In this document: one piece after another, positions 1-9,696 of the stretch
How the letters are laid out: each line of letters opens with the position of its first letter
How positions within the stretch are numbered: the first letter of the stretch is position 1
NCBI RefSeq assembly: GCF_001047675.1
Contig: NZ_CP011975.1
Location: 1,466,073 to 1,530,072 of the forward strand
Origin: Yersinia aleksiciae
Lineage (GTDB): Bacteria; Pseudomonadota; Gammaproteobacteria; Enterobacterales; Enterobacteriaceae
Length of the DNA: 64,000 bases
Direction of reading: 5' to 3'
Position numbers and translations under genes: made by a program
Notes under the pieces: model-generated
The model's input: the letters and a program-made list of their open reading frames with translations, nothing else
Databases searched by the model: none
Told to the model about the DNA's origin: nothing

Positions 1-1
1 G

Positions 2-2137
2 ATCCCGGCAGACTTGCGCATTTTAGTGGCAAAAGACCTGTTTATCAGTCAGGCCGCATTGACCGGTGAATCACTGCCAGTGGAGAAATTGGCCCAGTGC
101 CGTGAGTGTGAGGAGCAGAACCCGCTGGAGCGCGATACCCTGTGCTTTATGGGCACCAATGTGGTCAGCGGCACGGCGCTGGCGATAGTCATCGGCACTG
201 GCAACCAAACCTATTTTGGCCTGTTGGCTGAGCGGGTGACTCATCAGGATGAGCAACCAAACGCCTTCCAGAGTGGCATCAGTAAAGTCAGCTGGCTGCT
301 GATCCGCTTCATGTTGGTCATGACGCCCATTGTGTTGCTGCTCAATGGTTTTACCAAAGGCGACTGGTGGGAAGCTGCGCTTTTTGCCCTCTCCGTCGCG
401 GTCGGTTTAACCCCCGAAATGCTGCCAATGATCGTCACCTCAACGCTGGCAAAAGGGGCAGTGAAGCTCTCGCAACAGAAAGTGATCGTCAAACGACTGG
501 ATGCGATTCAAAACTTTGGTGCAATGGACGTTCTGTGCACCGATAAAACTGGCACCCTGACCCAAGATAAAATCGTGTTAGAGAGCCATACCGATGTGTT
601 TGGTGCCAGCTGTGAGCGAGTGCTGCACTACGCTTGGCTCAACAGTTACTACCAAACTGGGCTGAAAAATTTACTGGATGTGGCGGTACTCTCCTCCATG
701 ACGGGATCTGCCATCACCGAGTCTCAGGCCGCCGACACACTGGCGGGTTACCGCAAAATCGATGAAATCCCCTTTGATTTCGAACGCCGCCGCATGTCCG
801 TGGTCGTCAGCGATAAATCAGATTATCACGAGCTGATCTGCAAAGGTGCGCTGGAAGAGATGCTCTCCATTTGTCGCCATGTGCGCCATGGGGATGAGGT
901 GATCCCTCTGACTGACGCACTGTTGGCCCGTATTCGCCGGGTGACGGATGAGCAGAACCAGCAAGGGCTGCGGGTGGTTGCCGTCGCGACCCGCATTCTC
1001 CCCGCCTATCAGCGAGATTATGCGGTTATCGATGAGTATGACCTGATTTTGGAAGGGTATATCGCCTTCCTCGATCCACCGAAAGAGAGCACCGCCCCAG
1101 CGCTGTTGGCGCTGAAACACAATGGTGTTAACGTAAAAATTCTGACTGGCGACAATGAGTTAGTGGCGCGTAAGGTTTGCAAAGATGTCGGATTATCTGT
1201 CGAGCGAGTTCTGCGCGGCAATGATATTGAGCAGATGACAGAGGCGGAACTGACCGAAGCCACCCGCACCACTACGGTGTTTGCCAAACTGACGCCAATG
1301 CATAAAGAGCGCATTGTGCAAAACCTGCGGGCAGCGGGCCATGTGGTGGGTTTTATGGGGGATGGCATCAATGATGCGCCCGCTCTACGGGCGGCTGACA
1401 TTGGGATCTCCGTGGATTCGGCGGTGGATATCGCCAAAGAAGCGGCCGATATCATTTTGCTGGAAAAGAGCCTGATGGTGCTGGAACAGGGGGTTATCGA
1501 AGGCCGCCGCACCTTCGCCAACATGCTGAAATATATAAAAATGACTGCCAGTTCCAACTTTGGTAACGTCTTCAGCGTGCTGATTGCCAGTGCATTTTTG
1601 CCTTTCTTGCCGATGCTGCCACTGCATCTGTTAATCCAAAACCTGCTATACGATATTTCGCAGATTGCCATTCCGTTCGATAACGTCGACGAGGAGCAAT
1701 TGGCGAAACCGCAGCGCTGGAACGCCGGTGATCTGGGACGGTTTATGGTGTTCTTTGGCCCGATAAGTTCTATTTTTGACGTATTGACCTTTAGCCTGAT
1801 GTGGTGGGTATTTAAGGCGAATACGCCAGAAATGCAGACGTTGTTCCAGTCCGGTTGGTTTGTCGAGGGGCTGCTGTCCCAGACATTAATCGTGCATATG
1901 ATTCGCACCCGTAAGATTCCATTTATCCAGAGCCGCGCCTCATGGCCGCTCTGTTTGATGACACTGGCAGTGGTGGTCATCGGCATCGGGCTAACCTTCT
2001 CGCCCCTGGCAGGATTCCTGCAATTACAAGCGCTGCCACTCGCTTACTTCCCGTGGCTGATAGTGATTCTGGCGGGTTATATGGTGACGGTGCAGTGGGT
2101 GAAAGGGTGGTTTGTCAGGAGATATGGGTGGCAGTGA
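2..2137 (+). CDS. mgtA: Mg2+-importing P-type ATPase (MgtA type), 5' end cut by window edge
   Basis: The frame is open from base 2, so the N-terminal part lies outside the window. The visible part starts just before the TGES actuator motif (ALTGESLPVEK). It contains the phosphorylation motif CTDKTGTLT (about codon 180 of the visible part), the hinge motif MGDGINDAPAL and several C-terminal membrane helices. It ends in RRYGWQ, as I remember enteric MgtA ending. The family imports Mg2+ into the cytoplasm at the expense of ATP under Mg2+ starvation. MgtA and MgtB are close paralogues, so the symbol is the better fit rather than certain. The promoter and leader that would show Mg2+ control are not in the window. 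Confidence 0.88.
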   Translation: MPADLRILVAKDLFISQAALTGESLPVEKLAQCRECEEQNPLERDTLCFMGTNVVSGTALAIVIGTGNQTYFGLLAERVTHQDEQPNAFQSGISKVSWLLIRFMLVMTPIVLLLNGFTKGDWWEAALFALSVAVGLTPEMLPMIVTSTLAKGAVKLSQQKVIVKRLDAIQNFGAMDVLCTDKTGTLTQDKIVLESHTDVFGASCERVLHYAWLNSYYQTGLKNLLDVAVLSSMTGSAITESQAADTLAGYRKIDEIPFDFERRRMSVVVSDKSDYHELICKGALEEMLSICRHVRHGDEVIPLTDALLARIRRVTDEQNQQGLRVVAVATRILPAYQRDYAVIDEYDLILEGYIAFLDPPKESTAPALLALKHNGVNVKILTGDNELVARKVCKDVGLSVERVLRGNDIEQMTEAELTEATRTTTVFAKLTPMHKERIVQNLRAAGHVVGFMGDGINDAPALRAADIGISVDSAVDIAKEAADIILLEKSLMVLEQGVIEGRRTFANMLKYIKMTASSNFGNVFSVLIASAFLPFLPMLPLHLLIQNLLYDISQIAIPFDNVDEEQLAKPQRWNAGDLGRFMVFFGPISSIFDVLTFSLMWWVFKANTPEMQTLFQSGWFVEGLLSQTLIVHMIRTRKIPFIQSRASWPLCLMTLAVVVIGIGLTFSPLAGFLQLQALPLAYFPWLIVILAGYMVTVQWVKGWFVRRYGWQ

Positions 2138-2159
2138 GGGAGGGGGAGCACATTTTTAG

Positions 2160-2238
2160 TTTCAGTTGAGGACTGGATCTGGTTTCGGTTGAAGATTGGA
2201 TCTGATTTCGGTTGAGGACTGGATCTGATTTCGGTTGA
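2160..2238. repeat. 23-bp tandem repeat, about 3.4 copies
   Basis: Units begin at 2160, 2183, 2206 and (partial) 2229. The shared pattern is TTTCGGTTGAGGACTGGATC plus TGA, with one to three differences between copies. It starts 22 bases after the mgtA stop. No protein-coding role is visible. It may be slipped-strand variable. Confidence 0.85.
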
Positions 2239-2657
2239 TATTCGTTCGGTGATCACTTTGACTCCGCCGCCTCAACCGAGTCGGGCCGCAGGGCGGCGGC
2301 CCAACACCCGCGCCTTTGCGCGAAATATTGCCCTGCGGGTAAACCTCCTACGTCTTTCGGCTAACGAGCCAGCGCGATTCGCATCCATGCTCAAGCGCGC
2401 TTTTCGCGGCCGTCCATGGCCGCTCACTCTATCCTCCATCCTCGTCGGCAATTTTTCTGATTGCGCTTAAGGTCAAAACCTACAAGTCATGGTTTTGACC
2501 TTGAAGTTTAACAGCACATTTGAGCTGCCGAATGAAGAGAGAAGGTAAGGAAAACGGGCTGGACGCCATTGGCGGTTGAGGCATCAGAGATAAGGTGATC
2601 GCCGATCTCATGTCAACCGAACCGATCACCAAACCAAACCGAAACTTGAACCCTAAG
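2239..2657. other. GC-rich spacer with a strong inverted repeat, no supported gene
   Basis: The stretch between mgtA and the PRD regulator is GC-rich in 2260-2460 and holds one 73-codon open frame from a GTG without a ribosome binding site, which I do not accept. At 2469-2480 and 2491-2502 there are perfect 12-base inverted arms (AAGGTCAAAACC / GGTTTTGACCTT) around a 10-base loop. No T-run follows, so this is not a clear intrinsic terminator. It could be a Rho-assisted terminator for mgtA or the operon on the other strand, or a repeat remnant. Confidence 0.5.
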
Positions 2658-4586
2658 TTAAATGCGACTCAAACAATCAATCGCTATCGCCTTAAAACTA
2701 TCAAAATGCTGACTACTCAACAAACGACTCATTGAGCGCTCTCGCACAAAGGTGACGAACAGATCGTAAATCGCCATCGCCTCTTCATAATCGGTTTTAC
2801 TGATCGCGAGCAAGAAAATAACATAGGCGACTTCGCCGTCCCCCCAGGCAATACCATTAGGGGCCAGTAACGTCACCACCACCGTTTTCTTCGCCAATAA
2901 GCCCAGCGAATGTGGCAGTGCGATCCCCTCGCCTAGCATGGTGGAGACAATCGCTTCCCGCTCAACCACTGACGGGTAGAAATCCGCGTCAACAAACCCT
3001 TCCGCCTCTAACTGACCGCAGACTTTCTCGAACAACTGCGCCTGCGTCATTGGCTGGTCGATAATCATGAAGTGTTGGCGATCAAAAAACTTTTCCAGCA
3101 TGTAGGGGCGAGTCCGATCCACCAACACTAGCTTGCCCAACTGCTCCAACTGATACTCGGTCGGGAATGGCGACATGACCACCACTGGCTTGTTTTTTTC
3201 AGCTAATCGCGAGTTGGAAATAATGAAATCTTCGTCGATATGGTCGAGAATTTCGTAGTCACGCAGGGAAATAGTCTGTGTCATCACAATTTGTGGATAC
3301 TTGCGGGAAATCTGCGCCTGAATCATGCGGGTGGTGGAGTTACCGGTATCACACACCAGCATTACCTGCGGATGGCGCTGATAACCAATGTTGTAATGGC
3401 GCTCCAGCCCTACCCCAATATGCAGCACCAGATAGCCGATTTCATTCTCACTCAGGCTGTAAGGGGTATATTTTCCCCAACTGGATACCGCCGCCAGCGT
3501 GACATCATAGGCCATAGGATAGTGCTGTTTAATATTGGATAACAATGGGTTAGGAATGGTTATTTGATACTTCACCCGCGTGATCATGGTTTTGATATGG
3601 GTGAGAAGGTCACTGCGCAGCTGCTTATCACCCTGCAAATTGTAATTATAATGCGCGTTGATATACGAGAGGATGTAATCCACCAGCGTCTCTTCATCAT
3701 CAGCATTGATTTCACTCGGTCGGCTGGTGCTAGGCTGGCTAGCTTGCACCCGACGGGCGGCAATATTGACCCGCAAATAAGCTTCTTCCGCTGCTGAAAT
3801 ATCTTTTCCGGACAGTAACTTAAGCTCATTCGCCAAGCGGCCTGATGCCAGTTTCACCGCCTCATCCACATCTTCTGCATCAAAATCTGATAACGGATAG
3901 CCGTCAGTGATACGTTTTATCGCCACTGCACAGTAGAAAATCAGATATTGCTCACCTTCATCAGTCAACCGCACCCCATATTGATCCAAGAGCGCGTGTA
4001 ACATTCCGGTCAGTTCAGGGATAGCCTGAATACTCAGAAACTCATTTTTTAATAATGGGTTATCAGTATCTTGCAGTTGAAGTTGGAACAAAAGATCCGT
4101 CAGACAGGTGCGGATCGCCAACTCTGTCCCAAACAATTTCATGCCATAGCGGGGCTTGGTTTCAATCGTCAGATGGTAGCGGTTTAGCCTCTCTCTCACC
4201 TCAGCCATATCATTTTGCAGTGTGCCACGGCTGACAAACCATTCATCGGCTAAATCTTCCAGCTTCAATGAAAAAGCAGAGGTCAGAAAACGGATTAACA
4301 GATAGTGCACTCGCTCATTGGCAGTGCGCGGGGTTAAATGCGTTTTGCGATTTTGCTGCTGTAGAGCGCGAAAGCGTTCGGCGTCATCAATCATGAGTCG
4401 ATAACCAAAGCCACGGTTATGCACAAAGTGTGCGCCATAATGCTCAAGAATTTCATTCAACGCCGTGATATCAGCCCGCACAGTACGTGTCGAGACCGCA
4501 AAGCGTTTCGCCAGCTCATCCTGAGGCAGCGTTTCCGATTGCAGGGCATCGAACATATAGGCCAGACGTTGATAGGGAAATCTCAC
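2658..4586 (-). CDS. BglG/MtlR-type transcription regulator with PRD and EIIA-like domains
   Basis: 642 residues, last gene of the minus-strand operon. The N-terminus has a helix-turn-helix of the DeoR/Mga type (DELAKRFAVSTRTVRADI, about residues 23-40) and a second HTH-like segment near 110-130 (LADEWFVSRGTLQNDM). Two PRD-like regions follow, then an EIIB-like segment (MLVCDTGNSTTRMIQ) and a C-terminal EIIA(Mtl/Fru)-like domain with the motif GIALPHS. This order is typical of PTS-controlled activators of carbohydrate operons, which respond to phosphorylation on PRD and EIIA histidines. The GTG start is preceded by GGAGTGGAGCA. It probably controls the operon in which it lies; the substrate is unknown. 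It lacks the sigma-54 AAA+ domain of LevR/DgaR. Confidence 0.85.
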   Translation of the reverse strand: MRFPYQRLAYMFDALQSETLPQDELAKRFAVSTRTVRADITALNEILEHYGAHFVHNRGFGYRLMIDDAERFRALQQQNRKTHLTPRTANERVHYLLIRFLTSAFSLKLEDLADEWFVSRGTLQNDMAEVRERLNRYHLTIETKPRYGMKLFGTELAIRTCLTDLLFQLQLQDTDNPLLKNEFLSIQAIPELTGMLHALLDQYGVRLTDEGEQYLIFYCAVAIKRITDGYPLSDFDAEDVDEAVKLASGRLANELKLLSGKDISAAEEAYLRVNIAARRVQASQPSTSRPSEINADDEETLVDYILSYINAHYNYNLQGDKQLRSDLLTHIKTMITRVKYQITIPNPLLSNIKQHYPMAYDVTLAAVSSWGKYTPYSLSENEIGYLVLHIGVGLERHYNIGYQRHPQVMLVCDTGNSTTRMIQAQISRKYPQIVMTQTISLRDYEILDHIDEDFIISNSRLAEKNKPVVVMSPFPTEYQLEQLGKLVLVDRTRPYMLEKFFDRQHFMIIDQPMTQAQLFEKVCGQLEAEGFVDADFYPSVVEREAIVSTMLGEGIALPHSLGLLAKKTVVVTLLAPNGIAWGDGEVAYVIFLLAISKTDYEEAMAIYDLFVTFVRERSMSRLLSSQHFDSFKAIAIDCLSRI

Positions 4587-4672
4587 TGCTCCACTCCGTT
4601 ATTCAGACATGCTGTTTTTCAAGGCATTGAGTGCTTCCCCTGCCAGTATGTGCGCAGGGGGCGTAGCTCACA

Positions 4673-5896
4673 TCATTTTTTCTGTACTGGCGGTACAAAC
4701 ACCATCTGCGATGGGCTGCCGACAGCCGTGTAGCCTGGTACAAAGGTCAATTTGCCACTTTGCGGATCAACTTTAAAGCGGGTTATATTATCGCTGCGCT
4801 GGTTCATGGCGTACAGGTAGTGGCCTGTCGGATCGAGCACCAGCGTGCGTGGATAGTCGCCTCGCGTCCAGACCTGGTCTATCGGCTTGAATGCGCCGTC
4901 AGCAGTCACGGCAAACTGACCGATGCTGTTATGCAGGCGATTCGCCACATACAGGAACTTGCCCTCTTTCGACAGCGTCAAGCCCGCGGCAAAGCTTGTG
5001 CCACGGTAATCTGCTGGCAATGATGACAGCGTATGTAACTGCTTGAGCGTACCTTTCTGCGGGTCCAATTGATAGCTGGTCAGGGTCGAGGCTTCTTCAT
5101 TGATTAAGAATAGCGTCTTGCCATTAGGATGGAACACAAAATGACGCGGTCCCGCGCCCGCGGATGAGGCGCTGATATATGGCGGATCATTGGGTGTTAA
5201 CTTGCCGCTATCAGCATCGAAACGGTACTGATAAATACGATCCAACCCCAGATCAGTGGAAAACACGAATTTGCCGCTGGGATCACTGGCAATCATATGG
5301 GCATGCGGGCCATTGTGATCACTGATAGCAAAGCTCCCTTCCACCGCTGCCGCCGGTTTAGCCGCACCTGCCAGGCCTTCATCTTGCTCTACCGAACTGG
5401 CTTCGGACAATTTCCCGCCACTTTGCACTGGGAATGCCGCCACCGAACCGCTGATATAGTTAGCCACCAACAAATGGTTGCCAGATGGCGTCAATGAGAG
5501 GTACACCGGCCCAGCGCCCTGAGAATCAACCTGATTGAGCAGCGTCAAGCTGCCATCCGTCGGATTGATACTGTAAGCCGCGATAGCCCCATGTTTGCCA
5601 CCATTGTAGTCCGCGACTTCACTGGCGACGTATAAGGTTTTTCCGTGGCTATCCACCACTAACTGCGCCGGATTCGCCAGTGAGCTGACCAAGGTTTTCT
5701 CTGTTAATTCACCGGATTTAGGATCGACCAGCAGCCGATAAACCCCTTCACCGTTAGGATGATAAGTTCCGACATAAGCAAACGACTTATTAGCAGCTTG
5801 CTCGGCATGGGCCAGCGGATTAAACAGCGCCACCATAGCCAGAGCGATACCTGCGGATAAACCTTTCAAACCAGAATCTATTGAGCTGTTATGCAT
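4673..5896 (-). CDS. Exported lactonase-family beta-propeller protein
   Basis: 407 residues with an N-terminal signal peptide (hydrophobic stretch about 14-28 ending AHA|EQ). Repeated blades carry motifs such as [35 protein letters not shown] and RHFVFHPNGKTLFLINEE, as in the 6-phosphogluconolactonase/YbhE family (Pfam lactonase, seven blades). Those enzymes open sugar lactones. This copy is predicted to act in the periplasm, unlike cytosolic Pgl, so it may hydrolyse an external aldonolactone to the acid that the operon then imports. It starts 36 bases after dgaF on the same strand. Function beyond the fold is inferred. Confidence 0.8.
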   Translation of the reverse strand: MHNSSIDSGLKGLSAGIALAMVALFNPLAHAEQAANKSFAYVGTYHPNGEGVYRLLVDPKSGELTEKTLVSSLANPAQLVVDSHGKTLYVASEVADYNGGKHGAIAAYSINPTDGSLTLLNQVDSQGAGPVYLSLTPSGNHLLVANYISGSVAAFPVQSGGKLSEASSVEQDEGLAGAAKPAAAVEGSFAISDHNGPHAHMIASDPSGKFVFSTDLGLDRIYQYRFDADSGKLTPNDPPYISASSAGAGPRHFVFHPNGKTLFLINEEASTLTSYQLDPQKGTLKQLHTLSSLPADYRGTSFAAGLTLSKEGKFLYVANRLHNSIGQFAVTADGAFKPIDQVWTRGDYPRTLVLDPTGHYLYAMNQRSDNITRFKVDPQSGKLTFVPGYTAVGSPSQMVFVPPVQKK

Positions 5897-5932
5897 ATTG
5901 GTCCTTACCCATAGTGAGGGGTTATCAGAATG

Positions 5933-6673
5933 TTAGGCCATGATCTTCTTCACGATATCCAATAAGGTTTTCACATCTTCCGGGCGGGTATTGCCCGTTT
6001 TACTGTCGATAATCGAGCTATAGATGTGCGGAATGATTTTCGTTACTCCGGCATCCAGTGCGATCTGCACGATCTGCTCGAAATTCTCCAGATCGATACC
6101 ACCGGTTGGTTCCAGCCAGAAACCGGTCGCGGCGCAAGCTTCGGCGACAAAGCGATACTCGTCGATTGAATCCAACCCATTCATTGGGAAGAATTTTATC
6201 GAGCTGCCGCCCATATCCCGCAACATGGCAATGGCGGTGGTGACCGGAACGATCGCATCTTTTTGCTGCGAACTGAGTGGGCCGGTAGAGATCTTCACGT
6301 AGCCCACTTTACCGGTCGGTGAAATCAGGCCGTTAACCACCGTATCCTGTTGCCCCAGCAAAGCGCGGCTCGGGCCGACGCCGGTAAATACCTGATTTAC
6401 ATGCTGTGGTTGCACCTGCTGCGAGATCAGGCTGACCATCGCCGATTGCTTTGGATCGCCTGCGCCCAGCCCGACGGATAAGGCATTGTCGATAAGTGCC
6501 GCATACTCGCGCATCTCTTTCACGGCGCTGTCGACATCAGGGTAATTTTTCGATAACACGCCCACCAACACATGGCCTTCAGCCGCTTGATAGATCTCGC
6601 GCGCATTCTCTTTTGAACCGGCCAGCACATTCAGGCACACCCGATCACGGTAATAATTTGGGGTCAATTTCAT
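5933..6673 (-). CDS. dgaF: 2-dehydro-3-deoxy-phosphogluconate-type aldolase (DgaF family)
   Basis: 246 residues, matching DgaF/KDGP aldolase in length and in motifs such as GLGAGDPKQ, GKVGYVKISTGP, IKFFPMNGLDSIDEY and FWLEPTGGIDLENF. The lysine in SIKFFP probably forms the Schiff base, as in class I aldolases. The family cleaves 2-keto-3-deoxygluconate 6-phosphate to pyruvate and glyceraldehyde 3-phosphate. It is encoded 3 bases after dgaE, as in the Salmonella dga (D-glucosaminate) pathway, although here the mannose-type PTS genes of that operon are replaced by the DUF4310-4312 set. Confidence 0.88.
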   Translation of the reverse strand: MKLTPNYYRDRVCLNVLAGSKENAREIYQAAEGHVLVGVLSKNYPDVDSAVKEMREYAALIDNALSVGLGAGDPKQSAMVSLISQQVQPQHVNQVFTGVGPSRALLGQQDTVVNGLISPTGKVGYVKISTGPLSSQQKDAIVPVTTAIAMLRDMGGSSIKFFPMNGLDSIDEYRFVAEACAATGFWLEPTGGIDLENFEQIVQIALDAGVTKIIPHIYSSIIDSKTGNTRPEDVKTLLDIVKKIMA

Positions 6674-6676
6674 GGG

Positions 6677-7789
6677 TTAGGCTCCCTTAACCAATTGGTT
6701 GATACAGCGGTAAATTGTCTCGAGTTGCGCAGGGGTCACACTGCGAACATCCACCTCAATTTTGCCTTCGTTGGCTTTGTAAGCGCGGAAGTAGATGGCG
6801 ATATCGCCATTTTTTAGCGCATCAACCAGATCCGGTGTCGAGCAGCCAATTTTGGCTTCATCAAAACTGATCTCAGTGCGGGCAATATCGCGCCCAGCGG
6901 CATCCCAAACCACTTTGGCGGAAACGCCATCGATGGTATTCAATTGGGTGATGAAAGGCGTCATCTTCGCCACCATCTGCTGTCCGGTCTCTTTTTCCAG
7001 CGTCATATAGCTTTCAATGGCACGGGTCAGGCCGAGGATGCCCTCTTTACCCACTTTCATCGCCCGACCAATGCCGCTTGATTGCAATTTCACCCAATCG
7101 ACATAGGTTTTCTTGCCTAAGACCAATCCGCTGGTCGGCCCTTCAATGGCTTTAGCACCGCTGTAAATCACTAAATCAGCGCCCATTTGGTAGTAGCAGA
7201 TCAGATCTTCTTCCGCAGCCGCGTCGACGATTAAGGGCAGTTGATGCTTACGGGCGATGACCACCGCTTGCTCAACCGATAAAATGCTTTTTTGCACGCA
7301 ATGGTGGGATTTTATGTACAAGATCGCCGCCGTATTTGGCGTGATCGCCGCTTCTAGCTGCTCCGGTAAACACTCATTGGCATAACCGGCTTCCACCACT
7401 TTGCCGCCACCCAACGTCACCATCGTATCGACTGGCGCACCGAAGTTAACGTTGTGGCCCTTCGGCAGTACGATTTCATGGGGCACAGTGCGAGGTGCGG
7501 CATGAAGATTGACCAGCAAATTCGCATCATCTTTCACGATCACCGCCGCGACCGATTGTGCAATGCCAGCCGAAGCGCAGGAGACCACCACCGCGCTCTC
7601 AACATTTAATAAATCGGCAATGTAAGCACCGGTTTTATTCACCAGATCTTTCATTTCAAAGTAGTGATTCAGACCGAGTTCCACGGCTTCAACCACATCG
7701 GGGCGTGGCGTTGAAACCCCGAGCATCGTCATCCTGCCGGAGGCATTAATTACATGTTTTAACTGGTATTTTTCATAGACTGAAGACAT
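6677..7789 (-). CDS. dgaE: DgaE-type PLP-dependent ammonia-lyase
   Basis: 370 residues, SelA-like fold type I PLP enzyme. The PLP lysine is in the motif YSGAKAIEGPTSGLVLG (about residue 213), preceded by the LPLIVDAAAEED segment that holds the cofactor-binding Asp. The family member DgaE removes ammonia from D-glucosaminate 6-phosphate, giving 2-keto-3-deoxygluconate 6-phosphate for DgaF. The start overlaps the end of the amidohydrolase gene by 17 bases and dgaF follows after 3 bases, suggesting translational coupling. The actual substrate here could be a related 2-amino sugar acid phosphate. Confidence 0.88.
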   Translation of the reverse strand: MSSVYEKYQLKHVINASGRMTMLGVSTPRPDVVEAVELGLNHYFEMKDLVNKTGAYIADLLNVESAVVVSCASAGIAQSVAAVIVKDDANLLVNLHAAPRTVPHEIVLPKGHNVNFGAPVDTMVTLGGGKVVEAGYANECLPEQLEAAITPNTAAILYIKSHHCVQKSILSVEQAVVIARKHQLPLIVDAAAEEDLICYYQMGADLVIYSGAKAIEGPTSGLVLGKKTYVDWVKLQSSGIGRAMKVGKEGILGLTRAIESYMTLEKETGQQMVAKMTPFITQLNTIDGVSAKVVWDAAGRDIARTEISFDEAKIGCSTPDLVDALKNGDIAIYFRAYKANEGKIEVDVRSVTPAQLETIYRCINQLVKGA

Positions 7790-8942
7790 TTTTTAACTTC
7801 CCTTCATCAGTTAACACTAAGTCACCGGCGACGACCGCAGCCAGTGGCACCAGGTACTGTTCACCGGTGACCGATTTGCCTTCCGAATCGCTGAATACCT
7901 GCGGCTGTTGTTTCAGCTCAAAAATGGTCAGGTCAGCGTCATAGCCCTGAGCCAGTACCCCTTTATCGTGCAGGCGCAGGGCTTGGGCGGCATTTTCGGT
8001 TACGCAGCCAATGACCTGTTCCAGGCTCAGGCCGATGGTGAAAAATTTGGACATCACGGTCGCCAGGCTGTGTACTGGCCCGTTGATGCGGTTGCGGCAA
8101 TAGATGTCGGAGCTGATGGTGTGCGGGTAGATACCTTGCTTGATGGCAAGCTCTGCAACATCAAAGCTGAAACTGGCGCTGCCGTGGCCCACATCCAGTA
8201 ACACACCGCGTTTGAGTGCGCGCTGAATAGACTCACGCAAAGTACCCGCAGGGGTCAGAATTCGGTTGGGTTTGCCGTTGTAGCAGTGGGTAATAATGTC
8301 GCCTTGCGTCAATAAATCGGCAATTTCATCCAGATCCGGCGGGTTATTGCCAATGTGTACCATCAGCGGCAACTGGTTGTTTTCGTGCTGGATCTCTTTG
8401 GCGCGAATCAATGGCTTAATGCCATTTTTACCCACCACACTGCTGCTCATTCGAGCTTTAATACCGATAATAAAGCCGGGATTTCGGGCAATCGCCTGAC
8501 TGACACTTTGCTTATCAATCTGCGCCATATCAGCTAATTCGTTTTGCGTGACGATGCCCGTTTTTGCAATATTCAAAAAAGCATAAACATGAGTTTTGGC
8601 TGCGCGAGTCAGCCGGTAGAAATCATCGATATCATTAGCGCCAGTACTGCCCGCGTCTACCACCGTGGTTACGCCACTGGCAACACCCACTAAATCAGCT
8701 TCGTCATGATAAATAGGCGATGCGGGATAGCAGTGAACATGGGAATCAATCCAGCCCGCACTAAGATAATATTTCCCAGCCAGATCCAGGACTTTTTTGG
8801 CCGGGTAAAGGGGGGATTCAGTTTGGTTATTTTCAACCGCAGCAATAGCCGTGCTCACTGCTGTTATTTTTCCATCATTAATTGCAATATCAACCTGACG
8901 GCCATCAACCAATACTGCCCGAGTGATAATAAAGTCATGCAT
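7773..8942 (-). CDS. Amidohydrolase/deacetylase-family metallohydrolase
   Basis: 389 residues, dihydroorotase-like amidohydrolase fold. Visible metal-site motifs are HVHCYPAS (HxH, about residue 68), a possible carboxylated lysine in GIKARMSS, MVHIGNNP, THCYNG and SSDIYC. The family is annotated as amidohydrolase/deacetylase and often sits beside DgaE and DgaF. The likely role is removal of an acyl group, or opening of a cyclic amide, on the amino-sugar acid before DgaE acts. This is inferred from context; no substrate can be read from the sequence. Confidence 0.85.
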   Translation of the reverse strand: MHDFIITRAVLVDGRQVDIAINDGKITAVSTAIAAVENNQTESPLYPAKKVLDLAGKYYLSAGWIDSHVHCYPASPIYHDEADLVGVASGVTTVVDAGSTGANDIDDFYRLTRAAKTHVYAFLNIAKTGIVTQNELADMAQIDKQSVSQAIARNPGFIIGIKARMSSSVVGKNGIKPLIRAKEIQHENNQLPLMVHIGNNPPDLDEIADLLTQGDIITHCYNGKPNRILTPAGTLRESIQRALKRGVLLDVGHGSASFSFDVAELAIKQGIYPHTISSDIYCRNRINGPVHSLATVMSKFFTIGLSLEQVIGCVTENAAQALRLHDKGVLAQGYDADLTIFELKQQPQVFSDSEGKSVTGEQYLVPLAAVVAGDLVLTDEGKLKNVFSL

Positions 8943-9024
8943 TATCTTTATTCTCCGTTATACCCTGCTTACTGGGTATCGCAGCGGGGTAAATATCCGG
9001 TAATTTGAATATTTACCCCGAAGT

Positions 9025-9678
9025 TCAAGAAATCGCGACCGGGAAAATAGACCCTAAAATCATGGCACCTAGAATTGCGCCACCGGTAATAGGTTTATTC
9101 CACAGATAAAACAGTAATGCGCCGCCTAAAGAGCCGATACCAATGGGAATGGATGCGGTAATCGCTGACAGAATAATCAGTGGCCCTAAGAAGCGCCCCG
9201 ATGAGTTACCTGCGCCCATCATGACATCTGCACCGTAAGTCGAATTACTTTGGTTAATCGTGAATTTACGCGCCAAAATAATCAGATAGCCGATGGCTAA
9301 ACCAATAATCAGGCCCGTCACCAGGGATGCAGCAAAGTTGGCAACCGGGAACACGAATCCCGCCCCCAGCAATAATGCAGGTACGCCCAAGCCCACCCCC
9401 GTTTGAATCGCACCGCCGATATCTAAAATACCGACCAGCGATCCTTCAATAATACGAGCAAATAAGAAGCTGGCACCGAATGCGGCCACCGCACCATAAA
9501 CACCGGTATCCATACCCGCTCGCAGCATTGAAACAAATGCCACTTCGTTAAATGCGCCGATACCATATAAATAATACATATGGGTACCCGCGAATACGCC
9601 GGAAGATAACAGCCCTACAAAGATCGGAAAGGACCAGTCGGCATACCAGAAATTATTCTTGGTTTGTTCATCCATCAT
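9025..9678 (-). CDS. DUF4310-family membrane protein
   Basis: 217 residues with about six hydrophobic segments, many Gly and Ala, and an N-terminal cytosolic stretch (MMDEQTKNNFWYADW). It matches my memory of Pfam DUF4310. It always appears with DUF4311, DUF4312 and the SFCGS protein, and looks like one half of a two-subunit membrane complex. A good SD (GAGAGGAG) precedes the start. It may be a transport channel for the operon's substrate; no transporter signature that I know is present. Confidence 0.82.
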   Translation of the reverse strand: MMDEQTKNNFWYADWSFPIFVGLLSSGVFAGTHMYYLYGIGAFNEVAFVSMLRAGMDTGVYGAVAAFGASFLFARIIEGSLVGILDIGGAIQTGVGLGVPALLLGAGFVFPVANFAASLVTGLIIGLAIGYLIILARKFTINQSNSTYGADVMMGAGNSSGRFLGPLIILSAITASIPIGIGSLGGALLFYLWNKPITGGAILGAMILGSIFPVAIS

Positions 9679-9696
9679 TAAGCTCCTCTCGCTGTG

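Noticed and set aside
1018..1986. 322-codon minus frame inside mgtA
   Set aside because: It is the antisense shadow of an obvious P-type ATPase; Cys/Ser-rich, no domain.
2249..2470. 73-codon frame starting GTG
   Set aside because: No ribosome binding site, GC-rich repetitive composition and no recognisable domain.
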